Positions 15,645 through 23,746 of a DNA stretch of 32,381 bases are shown here, piece by piece (position 1 is the stretch's first letter; each line of letters opens with the position of its first letter). The translations under genes were made by a program, and so were the position numbers. The notes under the pieces were generated by a model, which saw only the letters and a program-made list of their open reading frames with translations, was not told where the DNA came from and ran no database searches. Source of the stretch: an uncultured Eubacteriales bacterium (GTDB lineage: Bacteria; Bacillota; Clostridia; Oscillospirales; Oscillospiraceae); assembly GCA_900315595.1 (NCBI GenBank), contig OMZQ01000020.1, positions 1 through 32,381 of the forward strand, written 5' to 3'.

Positions 15645-16427
15645 TCAAGACGCCTGCGCGGGCGCGGCCGGTTCGGTCGGCGCGGGTCGGGTCTTGTTTT
15701 TCTTGAATTTACCGGACAGGAAGATCTTCAACGCGCGCAGACCGTAGCGCAGGACCATCCAGAACAGACCGCCCAGGAGCAGCCGGATCTGGAGCTCCGC
15801 GTCCACGTCCGTCTTCTTTGCCGTGAAATCGGGATAGACGTCCAGCCTGCGCTCCTTGTTTTTGAAGCCCTGCTCCAGAATGGGAACGGCGATGCCCAGG
15901 ATTTCCCAGGCCCGCCCGGTGCTCAGCGCCAGCTTGGCCGGGTCGCCGTTTGCCAGGGCCACGCGGATATTCAGCCTGCGCACGCAAAGCCGCCGGTGGA
16001 AGAATTCCCCGACGAAGCGCACGCCGAGCTTTGCCCAGGGGATCAGCCCCTCCAGCTTGTCGCGCAGCGGCTTTTTGGGCGTCGGCGTTTCCGGCTCCGG
16101 CTGGGCGATCAGTCTGTGAGCCTTCCGCTTCTTTTCCTGCTCCGCCTTTTGGGCTGCCTTTTTTTCCTTTTTCGCTTTCTTCGCGGCCTTTTTGGCCTCC
16201 GCCTTTGCAAGCTGCTTCCGCGTCAGCGGCTTCTTGGGCAGAAGCTGCTTGTGGAAAAAGGCAACGATCAGCCGAAGCGAAACCTCGCCGTGATAGCGGA
16301 AGCGGACGCCGACCGGGATCGGGGAAAGCAGGAGCAGGATCACGCCGACCAAAAGCAGGACCGGGATGGCAAGCACCGCGATCAGAACGATCAGAAGGAC
16401 CTTCCCGATCTTCCGAAGGGTCTTCAT
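15645..16427 (-). CDS. DUF2953 (YtfI-like) membrane protein
   Basis: 260 residues. An N-terminal transmembrane helix (about 10-36) leads into a beta strand region (VGVRFRYHGEVSLRL). A long Lys/Ala/Glu-rich segment predicted to be helical or coiled coil follows (about 70-112), and then the conserved DUF2953 core with VRRLNIRVALANGDPAKLALSTG and DVYPDF motifs. The basic stretch is unusually long and may be an insertion in the cytoplasmic loop. The function is unknown; it pairs with ytfJ. Its ATG overlaps the scpB stop by 4 bases (ATGA), with GGAGG upstream. Confidence 0.85.
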   Translation of the reverse strand: MKTLRKIGKVLLIVLIAVLAIPVLLLVGVILLLLSPIPVGVRFRYHGEVSLRLIVAFFHKQLLPKKPLTRKQLAKAEAKKAAKKAKKEKKAAQKAEQEKKRKAHRLIAQPEPETPTPKKPLRDKLEGLIPWAKLGVRFVGEFFHRRLCVRRLNIRVALANGDPAKLALSTGRAWEILGIAVPILEQGFKNKERRLDVYPDFTAKKTDVDAELQIRLLLGGLFWMVLRYGLRALKIFLSGKFKKNKTRPAPTEPAAPAQAS

Positions 16428-17035
16428 TTCGACCCCTCCTCCGCAGTGCGTTCCGGTGCGCCGTCAAAGCCCGGCAGCGGCGTCTGCCCCGCCGACGCGG
16501 CGAGGGTCTCCGGGTCGTCGATGCGCACGCGCTGGATCTCGGGCAGCTCAGCCAGGGATTCCAGACCGAAGGTACGCAGGAAATCCGGGGTCGTCACGTA
16601 GAGAATGGGCCGCCCCGGGGCGTCCAGACGCCCGTTTTCGGCAATCAGCTTTTTCGTCAGCAGGGCGGAGATCGTGTAGGAGCTGTCTACCCCGCGCAGC
16701 TTCTCCACCCAGGCCTTCGTCGTGGGCTGGTAGTATGCGATCACGGTCAGGGTCTCCAACTGGGAGGCGGAGAGCTTCGGGGGCTTCCGGGTCTCCAGCG
16801 CCCGCGTGACGAAGGGAGCCAGGTCGTTGGCGGAGCACATCTGGTAGCTGTCCTCCAGCCGCAGGATGCGGACGCCGCGCCGCTCAAAGGCGTACTGATC
16901 CATCAGCGCGCGCAGGGCCGTGTGGACCTCGTCGGGGGCTGCCTGTGCGGCAAAGCAGAGGCGTTCGGTCGCGACCGGCTCCCCGGCGGCGAACAGAATG
17001 GCCTCGCAGACACGCTGTAATTCGCTATGCTCCAT
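16424..17035 (-). CDS. scpB: Segregation and condensation protein B (ScpB)
   Basis: 203 residues. Two winged-helix domains, with the family motifs EAILFAAGEPV near the N-terminus and LSASQLETLTVIAYYQPTTKAWVEKLRGVDS in the middle, followed by GRPILYVTTPDFLRTFGL. It forms the SMC-ScpAB condensin complex that organises and segregates the chromosome. RBS AAAGGAGG lies 6 bases before the ATG. It overlaps the end of scpA by 11 bases. Confidence 0.97.
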   Translation of the reverse strand: MEHSELQRVCEAILFAAGEPVATERLCFAAQAAPDEVHTALRALMDQYAFERRGVRILRLEDSYQMCSANDLAPFVTRALETRKPPKLSASQLETLTVIAYYQPTTKAWVEKLRGVDSSYTISALLTKKLIAENGRLDAPGRPILYVTTPDFLRTFGLESLAELPEIQRVRIDDPETLAASAGQTPLPGFDGAPERTAEEGSK

Positions 17036-17822
17036 GGGACGCCTCCTTTCCCTCTTCCGGGACCCGGATGAGCTTGACGGCGGGTTCTCCCCGCTCCTCG
17101 ATCAGCTCCACGCTGCTGTTCTTGCAGAGCTCCAGCACGGCCAGGAAGGTCGCCACGATCTCCGACCGGCTGCGGCTCCCGGAAAACAGACGCTTGAGCT
17201 TGCTGATGCCGCGCAGAAGCAGCTTGCGCAGGATCTCCGCGGACTTTTTGGTGACGGGATAGGGCTCGTGACCCACGATGCCCTCAAAGCTGGAAACCGG
17301 CGGGGGCAGACGCTTCTGCCCGCGGTCCTCGATGGCGGCAAGCGCAGCCAGCAGATCCGATGGCTCGTGCCGGTAGCGATAGGTGCGGTCCTTCTCATAG
17401 GGCTCCTGCCCCTTCGTGAAGGTGCCGAGCCCGAGCTCCGAGCGGCTCTCCAGAAAGCCGGCGGCGCTGCGGATCTGCTCAAAGGCCTCCTGCCGCTGCC
17501 GCTCCTGCAGGGAGTGGATCAACTGCTCCATCTCGGAGAGCGCCTCCTGCTGCTCGGCGGCGGAAAGAAGCATTTTGGTCTTGATGAGCATCAGATGAGA
17601 GGCCATGTCGATGAACTCACTGGCGATCTCCATATCCATCCGCTTCATCTCGTCCAGATACGCCAGATATTGCTCCAGAATGGACGAGATGGAGACGTCC
17701 TGGATCTCTATTTTGTTTTTGCTCAAAAGGAGCAGGATCAGGTCGAGCGGGCCGTCGAAGTCGCCGGAGACCTCGTCCCGGCCGCGCATCACGCCCGAAA
17801 GGTGATATTTGGGTTCTTCCAT
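17025..17822 (-). CDS. scpA: Segregation and condensation protein A (ScpA, kleisin)
   Basis: 265 residues. It is the kleisin subunit linking the SMC heads: the N-terminal FDGPLDLILLLLSKNKIEI motif binds the SMC neck, a helical linker with ASHLMLIKTKMLL follows, and a C-terminal winged helix (RSEIVATFLAVLELCK) binds the SMC cap. RBS GGAG lies 6 bases before the ATG. It is placed between the M50 protease and scpB; the overlap with scpB suggests coupled synthesis of the two condensin partners. Confidence 0.97.
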   Translation of the reverse strand: MEEPKYHLSGVMRGRDEVSGDFDGPLDLILLLLSKNKIEIQDVSISSILEQYLAYLDEMKRMDMEIASEFIDMASHLMLIKTKMLLSAAEQQEALSEMEQLIHSLQERQRQEAFEQIRSAAGFLESRSELGLGTFTKGQEPYEKDRTYRYRHEPSDLLAALAAIEDRGQKRLPPPVSSFEGIVGHEPYPVTKKSAEILRKLLLRGISKLKRLFSGSRSRSEIVATFLAVLELCKNSSVELIEERGEPAVKLIRVPEEGKEASHGA

Positions 17823-17843
17823 CGTTTCTCCAGGTACAGGGTT

Positions 17844-18560
17844 TTATGCGCCGGCGATCCAGCGCGCCAGAGGCTCCGCCACGGCCATCAGTCCGTCCAG
17901 GAGCCCGCCCTGCAAAAAGGCCAGGGGCTTGTCCAGCAGATTCAGAAACAGCAGGCCGATCAGGATCAGCATGCCGTAGCGCTCATACCGCATCAGCTTC
18001 AGATACGCGGCGTCCGGCAGGACGATCGCCAGGATCTTCGAGCCGTCCAGCGGGGAAATGGGGATCAGGTTGAAGACCGCCAAGCCGGTGTTGAGCAGGG
18101 TCAGGACGTAGAAAAAGTCGATCAGGTAGTACAGAGCGCCGCCGGGGTCGAGCGCGCCGACCCACATCAACTGCGTTTTGATCGGGGCCAGGAAGAAGGT
18201 CAGACAGTACGCAAAAACGCTGAGCAGGGCAAGCAGGACGTTGGAGAGCGGACCGGCCAGCGCCGTGAGGGCCATGCCGACCTTCGGGTTTTTGAACCGG
18301 CGCATATCCACCGGCACGGGTCTGGCCCAGCCGAAGTGCGCCACGACCATCATGAAAAAGCCCACCGGATCGAGATGGCGGAAGGGGTTGAGACTGATCC
18401 GACCCATGCGCTTTGCGGTGTCGTCGCCCAGCCAGTGGGCGGAAAGCGCGTGCGCGCTCTCGTGGACCGAGATCGAAAGCAGGGCCGCCAGGGCGAACAT
18501 CCCCCACTCAACGATCTGCGCCGCGTTGATGCCGTGGAACCAGTTTGACAATGCGTTCAT
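17844..18560 (-). CDS. Site-2 protease family M50 membrane peptidase
   Basis: 238 residues with about six hydrophobic segments. The zinc site is HESAH (H33, E34, H37) in the first helix, and the third ligand D172 lies in SPLDGSK, so it appears catalytically complete. YwhC-like members of this family are minimal site-2 proteases without a PDZ domain; targets are mostly unknown. RBS GGAG lies 8 bases before the ATG. It is the first gene of the long minus-strand run and is often found upstream of scpA in Firmicutes. Confidence 0.93.
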   Translation of the reverse strand: MNALSNWFHGINAAQIVEWGMFALAALLSISVHESAHALSAHWLGDDTAKRMGRISLNPFRHLDPVGFFMMVVAHFGWARPVPVDMRRFKNPKVGMALTALAGPLSNVLLALLSVFAYCLTFFLAPIKTQLMWVGALDPGGALYYLIDFFYVLTLLNTGLAVFNLIPISPLDGSKILAIVLPDAAYLKLMRYERYGMLILIGLLFLNLLDKPLAFLQGGLLDGLMAVAEPLARWIAGA

Positions 18561-18601
18561 AAAAAATCTCCATGAGGATATAGTAACACGTATACATTTA
18601 T

Positions 18602-18630
18602 ACTATACCACAGGATTCGCTTTTTCGCAA
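18602..18630 (-). promoter_or_regulatory. Promoter of the M50-scpAB operon
   Basis: On the minus strand: TTGCGA (18625-18630), 17-bp spacer, TATAGT (18602-18607) preceded by TGG, an extended -10. A 7-bp inverted repeat (ATTCGCT 18615-18621, AGCGAAT 18632-18638) spans the -35. It is divergent from the prfB promoter about 85 bases away. Confidence 0.65.
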
Positions 18631-18713
18631 GAGCGAATGAAAAAGAACGGAAAAAAGCCGCGCCGGCGCCGCAGGCGGGCTGCCGGACGCCCAAAAAACA
18701 ACAAAAAAAGTTC

Positions 18714-18742
18714 TTTACAAGCGGGGGCTTTTTCTATATAAT
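18714..18742 (+). promoter_or_regulatory. Promoter of prfB
   Basis: TTTACA (18714-18719), 17-bp spacer, TATAAT (18737-18742); the ATG is 40 bases further on. The region upstream is A-rich (runs at 18692-18709), which could serve as an UP element. Confidence 0.8.
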
Positions 18743-18781
18743 AAAACAGTTAAAAAATCGACTGCCTTTTGGAGAACTGTT

Positions 18782-19909
18782 ATGATTGAATTTGAAGAGT
18801 ATAAGGTCAGGCTTGGCGACCTGAAGCCGAAGCTGGATGCTCTGCGCGCCTCGCTGAACGTCGACGGGGCGAAGGACGAGCTGGAGCGCCTGCACGCGAT
18901 GGCCGAGGCGCCGGGCTTCTGGGACGATCCGGAAAAATCGCAGAAGATCATGGTCCAGACCAAGCAGTTAGAGGGAAAATGCAACCGCTTTGCCAAAATA
19001 CAGAGCCAGCGCGAGGACCTTCTGACCCTCTGCGAGATGGCGCTGGAGGAGAACGACGATTCCATGCTCGAGGAGATGAAGACCGGCTACGCCGAGCTGG
19101 AAGCCGATATGGAGTCCGCCCGTCTGGAGACCCTTCTGACCGGCGACTATGACCGCAACAACGCCCTGATGAGCTTCCACGCCGGCGCGGGCGGCACCGA
19201 GGCCCAGGACTGGTGCCAGATGCTCTACCGGATGTACACCCGCTGGGCCGAGCGGCACGGCTTTACCTATAAGATTCTCGACTACGTGGACGGCGACGAG
19301 GCCGGCCTCAAATCCGCCGATATCGAGGTCATCGGTGAGAACGCCTACGGCTTCCTCAAGAGCGAGCACGGCGTGCACCGTCTGGTCCGCATCTCTCCCT
19401 TTGACGCCAACGCCCGCCGCCACACCTCGTTTTCCGCCGTTGAGGTCATCCCCGAAATCACCGACGACGTGGACGTGGAGATCCGCCCCGAGGATATTGA
19501 AATGCAGGTCTACCGTTCCTCCGGCGCGGGCGGCCAGCACATCAACAAGACCTCCTCCGCCGTGCGCCTGATCCACAAGCCCACCGGCATCGTCGTGGCC
19601 TGCCAGGAGGAGCGCTCCCAGTTCCAGAACCGTGAGACCTGTATGCGGATGCTGCGCTCCAAGCTGGTCGAGATCAAGGAGCGCGAGCACTACGAGAAGA
19701 TCTCCGACATCAAGGGCGTCCAGCAGAAGATCGAATGGGGCTCCCAGATCCGGAACTACGTCTTCATGCCCTACACCCTTGCCAAGGACGCCCGGACCGG
19801 CTTTGAAAACACCAACATCAACGCGGTCATGGACGGCGACCTGGACGGCTTCATCAACGCCTACCTGACCTGCGCGGCCACCGGAAACTGGCCCGGAAAG
19901 GGCATTTAA
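18782..19909 (+). CDS. prfB: Peptide chain release factor 2
   Basis: 375 residues. RF2 rather than RF1 is shown by SPF at 205-207 (the UGA/UAA recognition tripeptide); GGQ at 250-252 triggers peptidyl-tRNA hydrolysis, and the YRSSGAGGQHINKT context is intact. The reading frame is continuous: at codons 25-26, where many prfB genes have an in-frame UGA and an SD that force a +1 frameshift, this gene reads CTG AAC with no SD-like string, so autoregulation by frameshifting is absent. RBS GGAG lies about 7 bases before the ATG. It has its own promoter at 18714-18742 and is followed by secG. Confidence 0.98.
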   Translation: MIEFEEYKVRLGDLKPKLDALRASLNVDGAKDELERLHAMAEAPGFWDDPEKSQKIMVQTKQLEGKCNRFAKIQSQREDLLTLCEMALEENDDSMLEEMKTGYAELEADMESARLETLLTGDYDRNNALMSFHAGAGGTEAQDWCQMLYRMYTRWAERHGFTYKILDYVDGDEAGLKSADIEVIGENAYGFLKSEHGVHRLVRISPFDANARRHTSFSAVEVIPEITDDVDVEIRPEDIEMQVYRSSGAGGQHINKTSSAVRLIHKPTGIVVACQEERSQFQNRETCMRMLRSKLVEIKEREHYEKISDIKGVQQKIEWGSQIRNYVFMPYTLAKDARTGFENTNINAVMDGDLDGFINAYLTCAATGNWPGKGI

Positions 19910-19953
19910 GCCGTTTTTCCGCAAAAAAACTTCAAAATATCAAAAAATAATGC

Positions 19954-19982
19954 TTGCAATCTCGGACGGCCTGTGCTAATAT
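19954..19982 (+). promoter_or_regulatory. Promoter of secG
   Basis: TTGCAA (19954-19959), 17-bp spacer, TAATAT (19977-19982) preceded by TGC, an extended -10. It lies in an AT-rich gap between prfB and secG, with no clear prfB terminator ahead of it. Confidence 0.7.
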
Positions 19983-20050
19983 AACCGATGCTATGTTAGA
20001 TATTCCGGCTGCCGTGTGCCGTGAACTACGGCATTTTGGGAGGAAACAAT

Positions 20051-20305
20051 ATGGAAACTGCTAAACTGATTGTCATCATTCTGGACCTGATCGTCGCTGT
20101 GCTTCTGACGCTCGTCATCACGATCCAGTCCGGCAAGTCTGCCGGCCTGTCCGGCGCGATCGCCGGTTCTTCCGAGTCCTTCCTGTCGAAGGGCGGCAGC
20201 AAGACCATGGACGCCAGACTTGCCAGAGTGACCAAGTGGATCGGCCTGGCCTTCGTGGTTCTGAGCCTTCTGGCTGTCATTCTGGTCAGCGCGAGTGCCA
20301 AGTGA
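20051..20305 (+). CDS. secG: Preprotein translocase subunit SecG
   Basis: 84 residues. Two hydrophobic helices (about 5-25 and 60-80) flank the conserved loop IQSGKSAGLSGAIAGSSESFL with the Q-x-G-K-x-x-G-L pattern and a later TKWIGLAF motif. SecG supports SecYE-driven protein export in the cytoplasmic membrane. The start at 20051 has GGGAGGA about 7 bases upstream; an ATG at 20021 in the same frame would add ten non-family residues. The gene is single, with its own promoter and a strong terminator. Confidence 0.95.
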   Translation: METAKLIVIILDLIVAVLLTLVITIQSGKSAGLSGAIAGSSESFLSKGGSKTMDARLARVTKWIGLAFVVLSLLAVILVSASAK

Positions 20306-20317
20306 CAGACAATCGCA

Positions 20318-20362
20318 GAAACGGGAGCTGCTCCGTCCGGGGCGGCTCCCGTTTCCGCCTTT
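20318..20362 (+). terminator. Terminator of secG
   Basis: GAAACGGGAGC (20318-20328) pairs exactly with GCTCCCGTTTC (20345-20355). The stem extends inward six further pairs, including two G-T, to a GTCC loop, about 17 bp in all, and is followed by CGCCTTTTCC. Confidence 0.88.
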
Positions 20363-20385
20363 TCCCCGCAGCGGGAAGATCGCGG

Positions 20386-20414
20386 TTGACAACGGGCCGC
20401 AAAGGCTATATAAA
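20386..20414 (+). promoter_or_regulatory. Promoter of the ABC exporter genes
   Basis: TTGACA (20386-20391), 17-bp spacer, TATAAA (20409-20414). The ATPase ATG lies about 88 bases downstream, after a leader of no recognised regulatory motif. Confidence 0.8.
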
Positions 20415-20501
20415 TAAGGTAGGACGACGCCCCGGAAGAAGGAACCGTTTCGCCGCCGGCTTCGTCCAAAGCCTGCAAAACAATCCGCAAGGAGGTACGC
20501 T

Positions 20502-21212
20502 ATGCTGCACATTGACCATCTGACCAAGTCCTACGGTTCCAAGAAGGCCGTGGACGATCTGACCCTGCACATCTCGCCGGGTGAGATCTATGGCTTCATC
20601 GGGCACAACGGCGCGGGCAAGACCACCACCCTGCGCTCCGTCGCCGGGATCCAGAGCTTCGATTCCGGCGAGATCACGATCGGCGGACGCTCGATCCGCA
20701 CCGATCCGCTGGCCTGCAAGCAGATGATGGGCTATATCCCCGATAATCCCGACCTCTACGATTATATGACCGGCATCCGCTTCCTCAATTTTATCGCAGA
20801 CGTCTACGGCGTCTCCGCCGAGGACCGCAAACGCCGGATCGACGAGGTCGCCGGGCGGCTTGAGCTGACCAAGGACCTCGGCCAGCCGATCGCCTCCTAT
20901 TCCCACGGCATGAAGCAGAAGCTGGCCGTCGTCGCCACTTGGCTGCACCGCCCGCGTCTGATCCTGATGGACGAGCCCTTCGTCGGTCTGGATCCCATGG
21001 CCTCCCGGCTGCTCAAGGATATGATGCGCGAGGTCTGCAACGAGGGCGGCGCGATCTTCTTCTCCACCCACGTGCTTGAGGTCGCGGAAAAGCTCTGCGA
21101 CAAGATCGCCATCATCCGGCAGGGCAAGCTGGTCCGCGCCGGGACGATGGACGAGGTCCGCGGCGACGAGTCGCTGGAGGAGGTCTTCCTGGAGCTGGAG
21201 GCGGAAAAATGA
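20502..21212 (+). CDS. ABC transporter ATP-binding protein
   Basis: 236 residues. Walker A GHNGAGKTT (34-42), Q-loop region around 74-80, signature YSHGMKQK (133-140), Walker B LILMDEP (153-159) and H-loop H190 are all intact. The YSHGM form of the signature is usual for ABC-2-type exporters. It powers the permease encoded immediately downstream, whose ATG overlaps this stop (ATGA). RBS AAGGAGGT lies about 6 bases before the ATG. The cargo is unknown; lipid, peptide or drug export is possible. Confidence 0.93.
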   Translation: MLHIDHLTKSYGSKKAVDDLTLHISPGEIYGFIGHNGAGKTTTLRSVAGIQSFDSGEITIGGRSIRTDPLACKQMMGYIPDNPDLYDYMTGIRFLNFIADVYGVSAEDRKRRIDEVAGRLELTKDLGQPIASYSHGMKQKLAVVATWLHRPRLILMDEPFVGLDPMASRLLKDMMREVCNEGGAIFFSTHVLEVAEKLCDKIAIIRQGKLVRAGTMDEVRGDESLEEVFLELEAEK

Positions 21213-22804
21213 TTCGGCTTCTGGTCAAAAAACAGCTTGTGGAGATCTTCCGAGGCTATCTCTACAACGCGAAGAAGAATAAGGCGCGCAGCCACAAGGC
21301 AACGACCGCCATGATCGTCGGCTTCATCCTGCTGACCCTCCTGCTCTCGGGCGGGATGTTCGGCATGCTGGCCTATACCCTTGCAGGGCCGTTCTGCGCG
21401 GTCGGAATGGACTGGCTCCTGTTTTTGATCCTCGGCCTGCTCGCCCTGGTATTCGGCTGCTTCGGCTCGGTGTTCAACACCTTCCACGGTCTGTATCTGG
21501 CCTCCGACAACGACCTGCTGCTATCCATGCCGATCCCCGTGCGGGCGATCCTGATCTCCCGCCTGACGGCGACCTGGCTGATGAGCCTGCTCTATTCCGG
21601 GATGGTCACGATCCCGACGGTGATCGTCTACTGGATCACGGTCGGGCCGACGGTCTCCAACGTCCTCGGCGGCCTGATCTTCTGCCTGCTCGTCTCCCTT
21701 GTCGTGCTGGTGCTCGCCTGCGTCATGGGCTGGGCGGTGGCAAAGCTCAGCCTGAAGCTGAAGAACAAGAGCTACGTCACGGTTCTGCTCGCCGTGCTCG
21801 GCTTCGCCCTCTACTATTTTGTGTATTTCAAGGCCAATTCCCTGATCCGGGATCTGCTCCGGAACGCTGCCGCCTACGGTCAGCGGATCCGCGGCGCGTC
21901 CTCTCTGCTCTACGGCTTCGGCAAGGCCGGGACCGGCAGCTGGGCGGAGCTGCTGATCTTTGCCGCCGTCGCGGCTGCCCTCTGCGCGCTGACCTTCTGG
22001 GTGCTTGCCCGCAGCTTCCTCCAGATCGCCACGGCCTCCCGCGCGGTCGCCCGCGTCAAGACCCGCGCCGGAAAGACGGTCCAAAGGACCCCGGACGCCG
22101 CCCTCCTGGGCAAGGAGTTCCGCCGCCTCGGCGCAAGCGCCAACTACATGCTCAATTCCGGGTTCGGCGTGCTGATGATCCCCGCGTTCGGCATTGCAAT
22201 GGTGGTCTTCCGCAACGATATCCGCGGCGTCCTCTCCGTCATGGCCGGGGAGAACTGGCTCGAAATCGCCCTTGTGATCCTCTGCACCATGGCCGCCGCA
22301 ATGACCTCTATGGTCGATACCGCCGCCCCCTCGGTCTCTTTGGAGGCGAAGACCCTCTGGCTGGTCAAGAGCCTTCCCGTCACGCCCTGGCAGACCCTCC
22401 GCGCCAAGCTCCGCGAGCAGCTTCTCCTCTCCGTCGTGACGAATCTGATCCTGCTCATCTGCATGCAGATCGCCTTCCCGTTCGAGCCGATCCAGCGCCT
22501 GACGCTGGCCCTGTTCGTCCTGGCCTTCAACGCCCTGACCGGCATCGGGGCGATGGCTCTGTCCATTCGCCTGCCGAATCTTGCCTGGACCAACGAGACC
22601 TACGTGCTCAAGCAGTCCGCGCCCGTGACCATCATGGTTTTAGGCGGCTTCGCTGCTGCGGGCATTCTGGCTGGCCTGTATTTCCTGCTCAAGCCGGACG
22701 CCGTCGTCTATCTCTGCGTCTGGATCGCCGTCTGCGCCGGAGCAGCGCTTTACCTCTGGTACTGGCTGAAGACCCGCGGCGCAAAACGGCTTGAGGACCT
22801 GTAA
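21209..22804 (+). CDS. ABC exporter permease (large, ABC-2-like)
   Basis: 531 residues with about 12 hydrophobic segments in two blocks separated by a hydrophilic stretch near 285-300 (RVKTRAGKTVQRTPDAALLGKEF), which suggests a fused or duplicated six-helix permease. The N-terminal cytoplasmic stretch is basic (FRGYLYNAKKNKARSHKA). No peptidase or substrate-binding domain is seen. It overlaps the ATPase gene by 4 bases and is followed 21 bases later by a lipoprotein gene, which could be an accessory or an unrelated co-transcribed gene. The exact family name is not certain. Confidence 0.85.
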   Translation: MIRLLVKKQLVEIFRGYLYNAKKNKARSHKATTAMIVGFILLTLLLSGGMFGMLAYTLAGPFCAVGMDWLLFLILGLLALVFGCFGSVFNTFHGLYLASDNDLLLSMPIPVRAILISRLTATWLMSLLYSGMVTIPTVIVYWITVGPTVSNVLGGLIFCLLVSLVVLVLACVMGWAVAKLSLKLKNKSYVTVLLAVLGFALYYFVYFKANSLIRDLLRNAAAYGQRIRGASSLLYGFGKAGTGSWAELLIFAAVAAALCALTFWVLARSFLQIATASRAVARVKTRAGKTVQRTPDAALLGKEFRRLGASANYMLNSGFGVLMIPAFGIAMVVFRNDIRGVLSVMAGENWLEIALVILCTMAAAMTSMVDTAAPSVSLEAKTLWLVKSLPVTPWQTLRAKLREQLLLSVVTNLILLICMQIAFPFEPIQRLTLALFVLAFNALTGIGAMALSIRLPNLAWTNETYVLKQSAPVTIMVLGGFAAAGILAGLYFLLKPDAVVYLCVWIAVCAGAALYLWYWLKTRGAKRLEDL

Positions 22805-22825
22805 ACCCCGGAAAGGATGAACCCT

Positions 22826-23671
22826 ATGAAAAAACTGCTTGTAATGCTTCTGACTGCCGCGCTTCTGCTGACGCTGACGGCCTGCTCCGGCTCTGTCCGG
22901 CCCGCGACGCCGACGGGAGAACCCGCGCTTCCCAGCCTGCATACGCCCGTCGGCTCCGAGACCCCGGCGAACGGCGAGACGACCGGCCTGCCCGTCTCCG
23001 GCACGGAACCCGTCCCCGCAGTCCCGTCCGCCGAAGCTCCTGCCACCGACCTGCCTGCCCCGGCTACCGACGCGCCCGCGCCGGAAACGACGGCGCAGAC
23101 CATTGAGCCGCCTGCGCCGACTGCAACGAGCGAGCATGCCGCGCCTCAGCCCTCGTCCGCAAATCCTGCGATCCCCGTCCCCGGTCAGGACGCCTCGCTC
23201 CAGACTGCCCGCAGCGTGGTCCGGGCAAAGGGCGCGGTGTTCGGCGTGATCTTCCTCGGCTTCACGGACCCGGAGGACCCGCCCTTTGACCGCGAAGGCG
23301 TCGTATTCGACAAATTCCTGACGAATACCGAATACGCCGAAAAATACCCCTTCCTCCGCCAGATCGATGCCTCCCACATCCTTGACGCGGGCGGCACGGA
23401 GGTCTACTGCATCGTTCCGATGGACGAATCCACCAACGTGACCGCCTATTTCCAGGTGACGGACGAGAACGTGTCGTTTGCCTCTAATATTCCGCTTCTG
23501 ATGGAGGTTGACGGTGCGCCATTCGTGATCCGCTGCAACGTCTCCGACGTCGTGCCGAATGCGCTGGTCGTTGCCAGCAACAGCAACGGCGACGTCACCT
23601 GGGAGCCTTGTTTGAGCCTGAATGACAGCAGCGTCGTCCTGCCTGCCAAGGGCGTTTGCGACCTGTCATAA
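22826..23671 (+). CDS. Lipoprotein with Thr/Pro/Glu-rich spacer
   Basis: 281 residues. Signal peptide with lipobox LTAC (C20). A low-complexity spacer rich in T, P, A and E runs to about residue 115, with no charge pattern of a folded domain, and then a 160-residue domain (from about QDASLQTARSVVRAKGAVFG) follows. That domain has alternating hydrophobic strands and two distant cysteines (EVYCIVP and EPCLSL) plus a third near the C-terminus. I do not recognise the domain. The start at 22826 is preferred over 22817 because the AAAGGA SD then has normal spacing and the lysines head the signal peptide. It follows the ABC permease by 21 bases, so co-transcription is likely. Confidence 0.82.
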   Translation: MKKLLVMLLTAALLLTLTACSGSVRPATPTGEPALPSLHTPVGSETPANGETTGLPVSGTEPVPAVPSAEAPATDLPAPATDAPAPETTAQTIEPPAPTATSEHAAPQPSSANPAIPVPGQDASLQTARSVVRAKGAVFGVIFLGFTDPEDPPFDREGVVFDKFLTNTEYAEKYPFLRQIDASHILDAGGTEVYCIVPMDESTNVTAYFQVTDENVSFASNIPLLMEVDGAPFVIRCNVSDVVPNALVVASNSNGDVTWEPCLSLNDSSVVLPAKGVCDLS

Positions 23672-23746
23672 TCTGTTCGCTGCGATTGCATAAGTTTTCC
23701 GCTTCCTGCAAAGACTACCACCGAAGCAAAAAGGAGGTTGTTTTTC

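Noticed and set aside
18782..18870. Programmed +1 frameshift in prfB.
   Set aside because: The frame is continuous through codon 26 with no in-frame TGA or internal SD.
19910..19950. Intrinsic terminator after prfB.
   Set aside because: Only a 4-bp stem (GCCC/GGGC) within the coding end and scattered A and T runs; no convincing hairpin with a T-tract.
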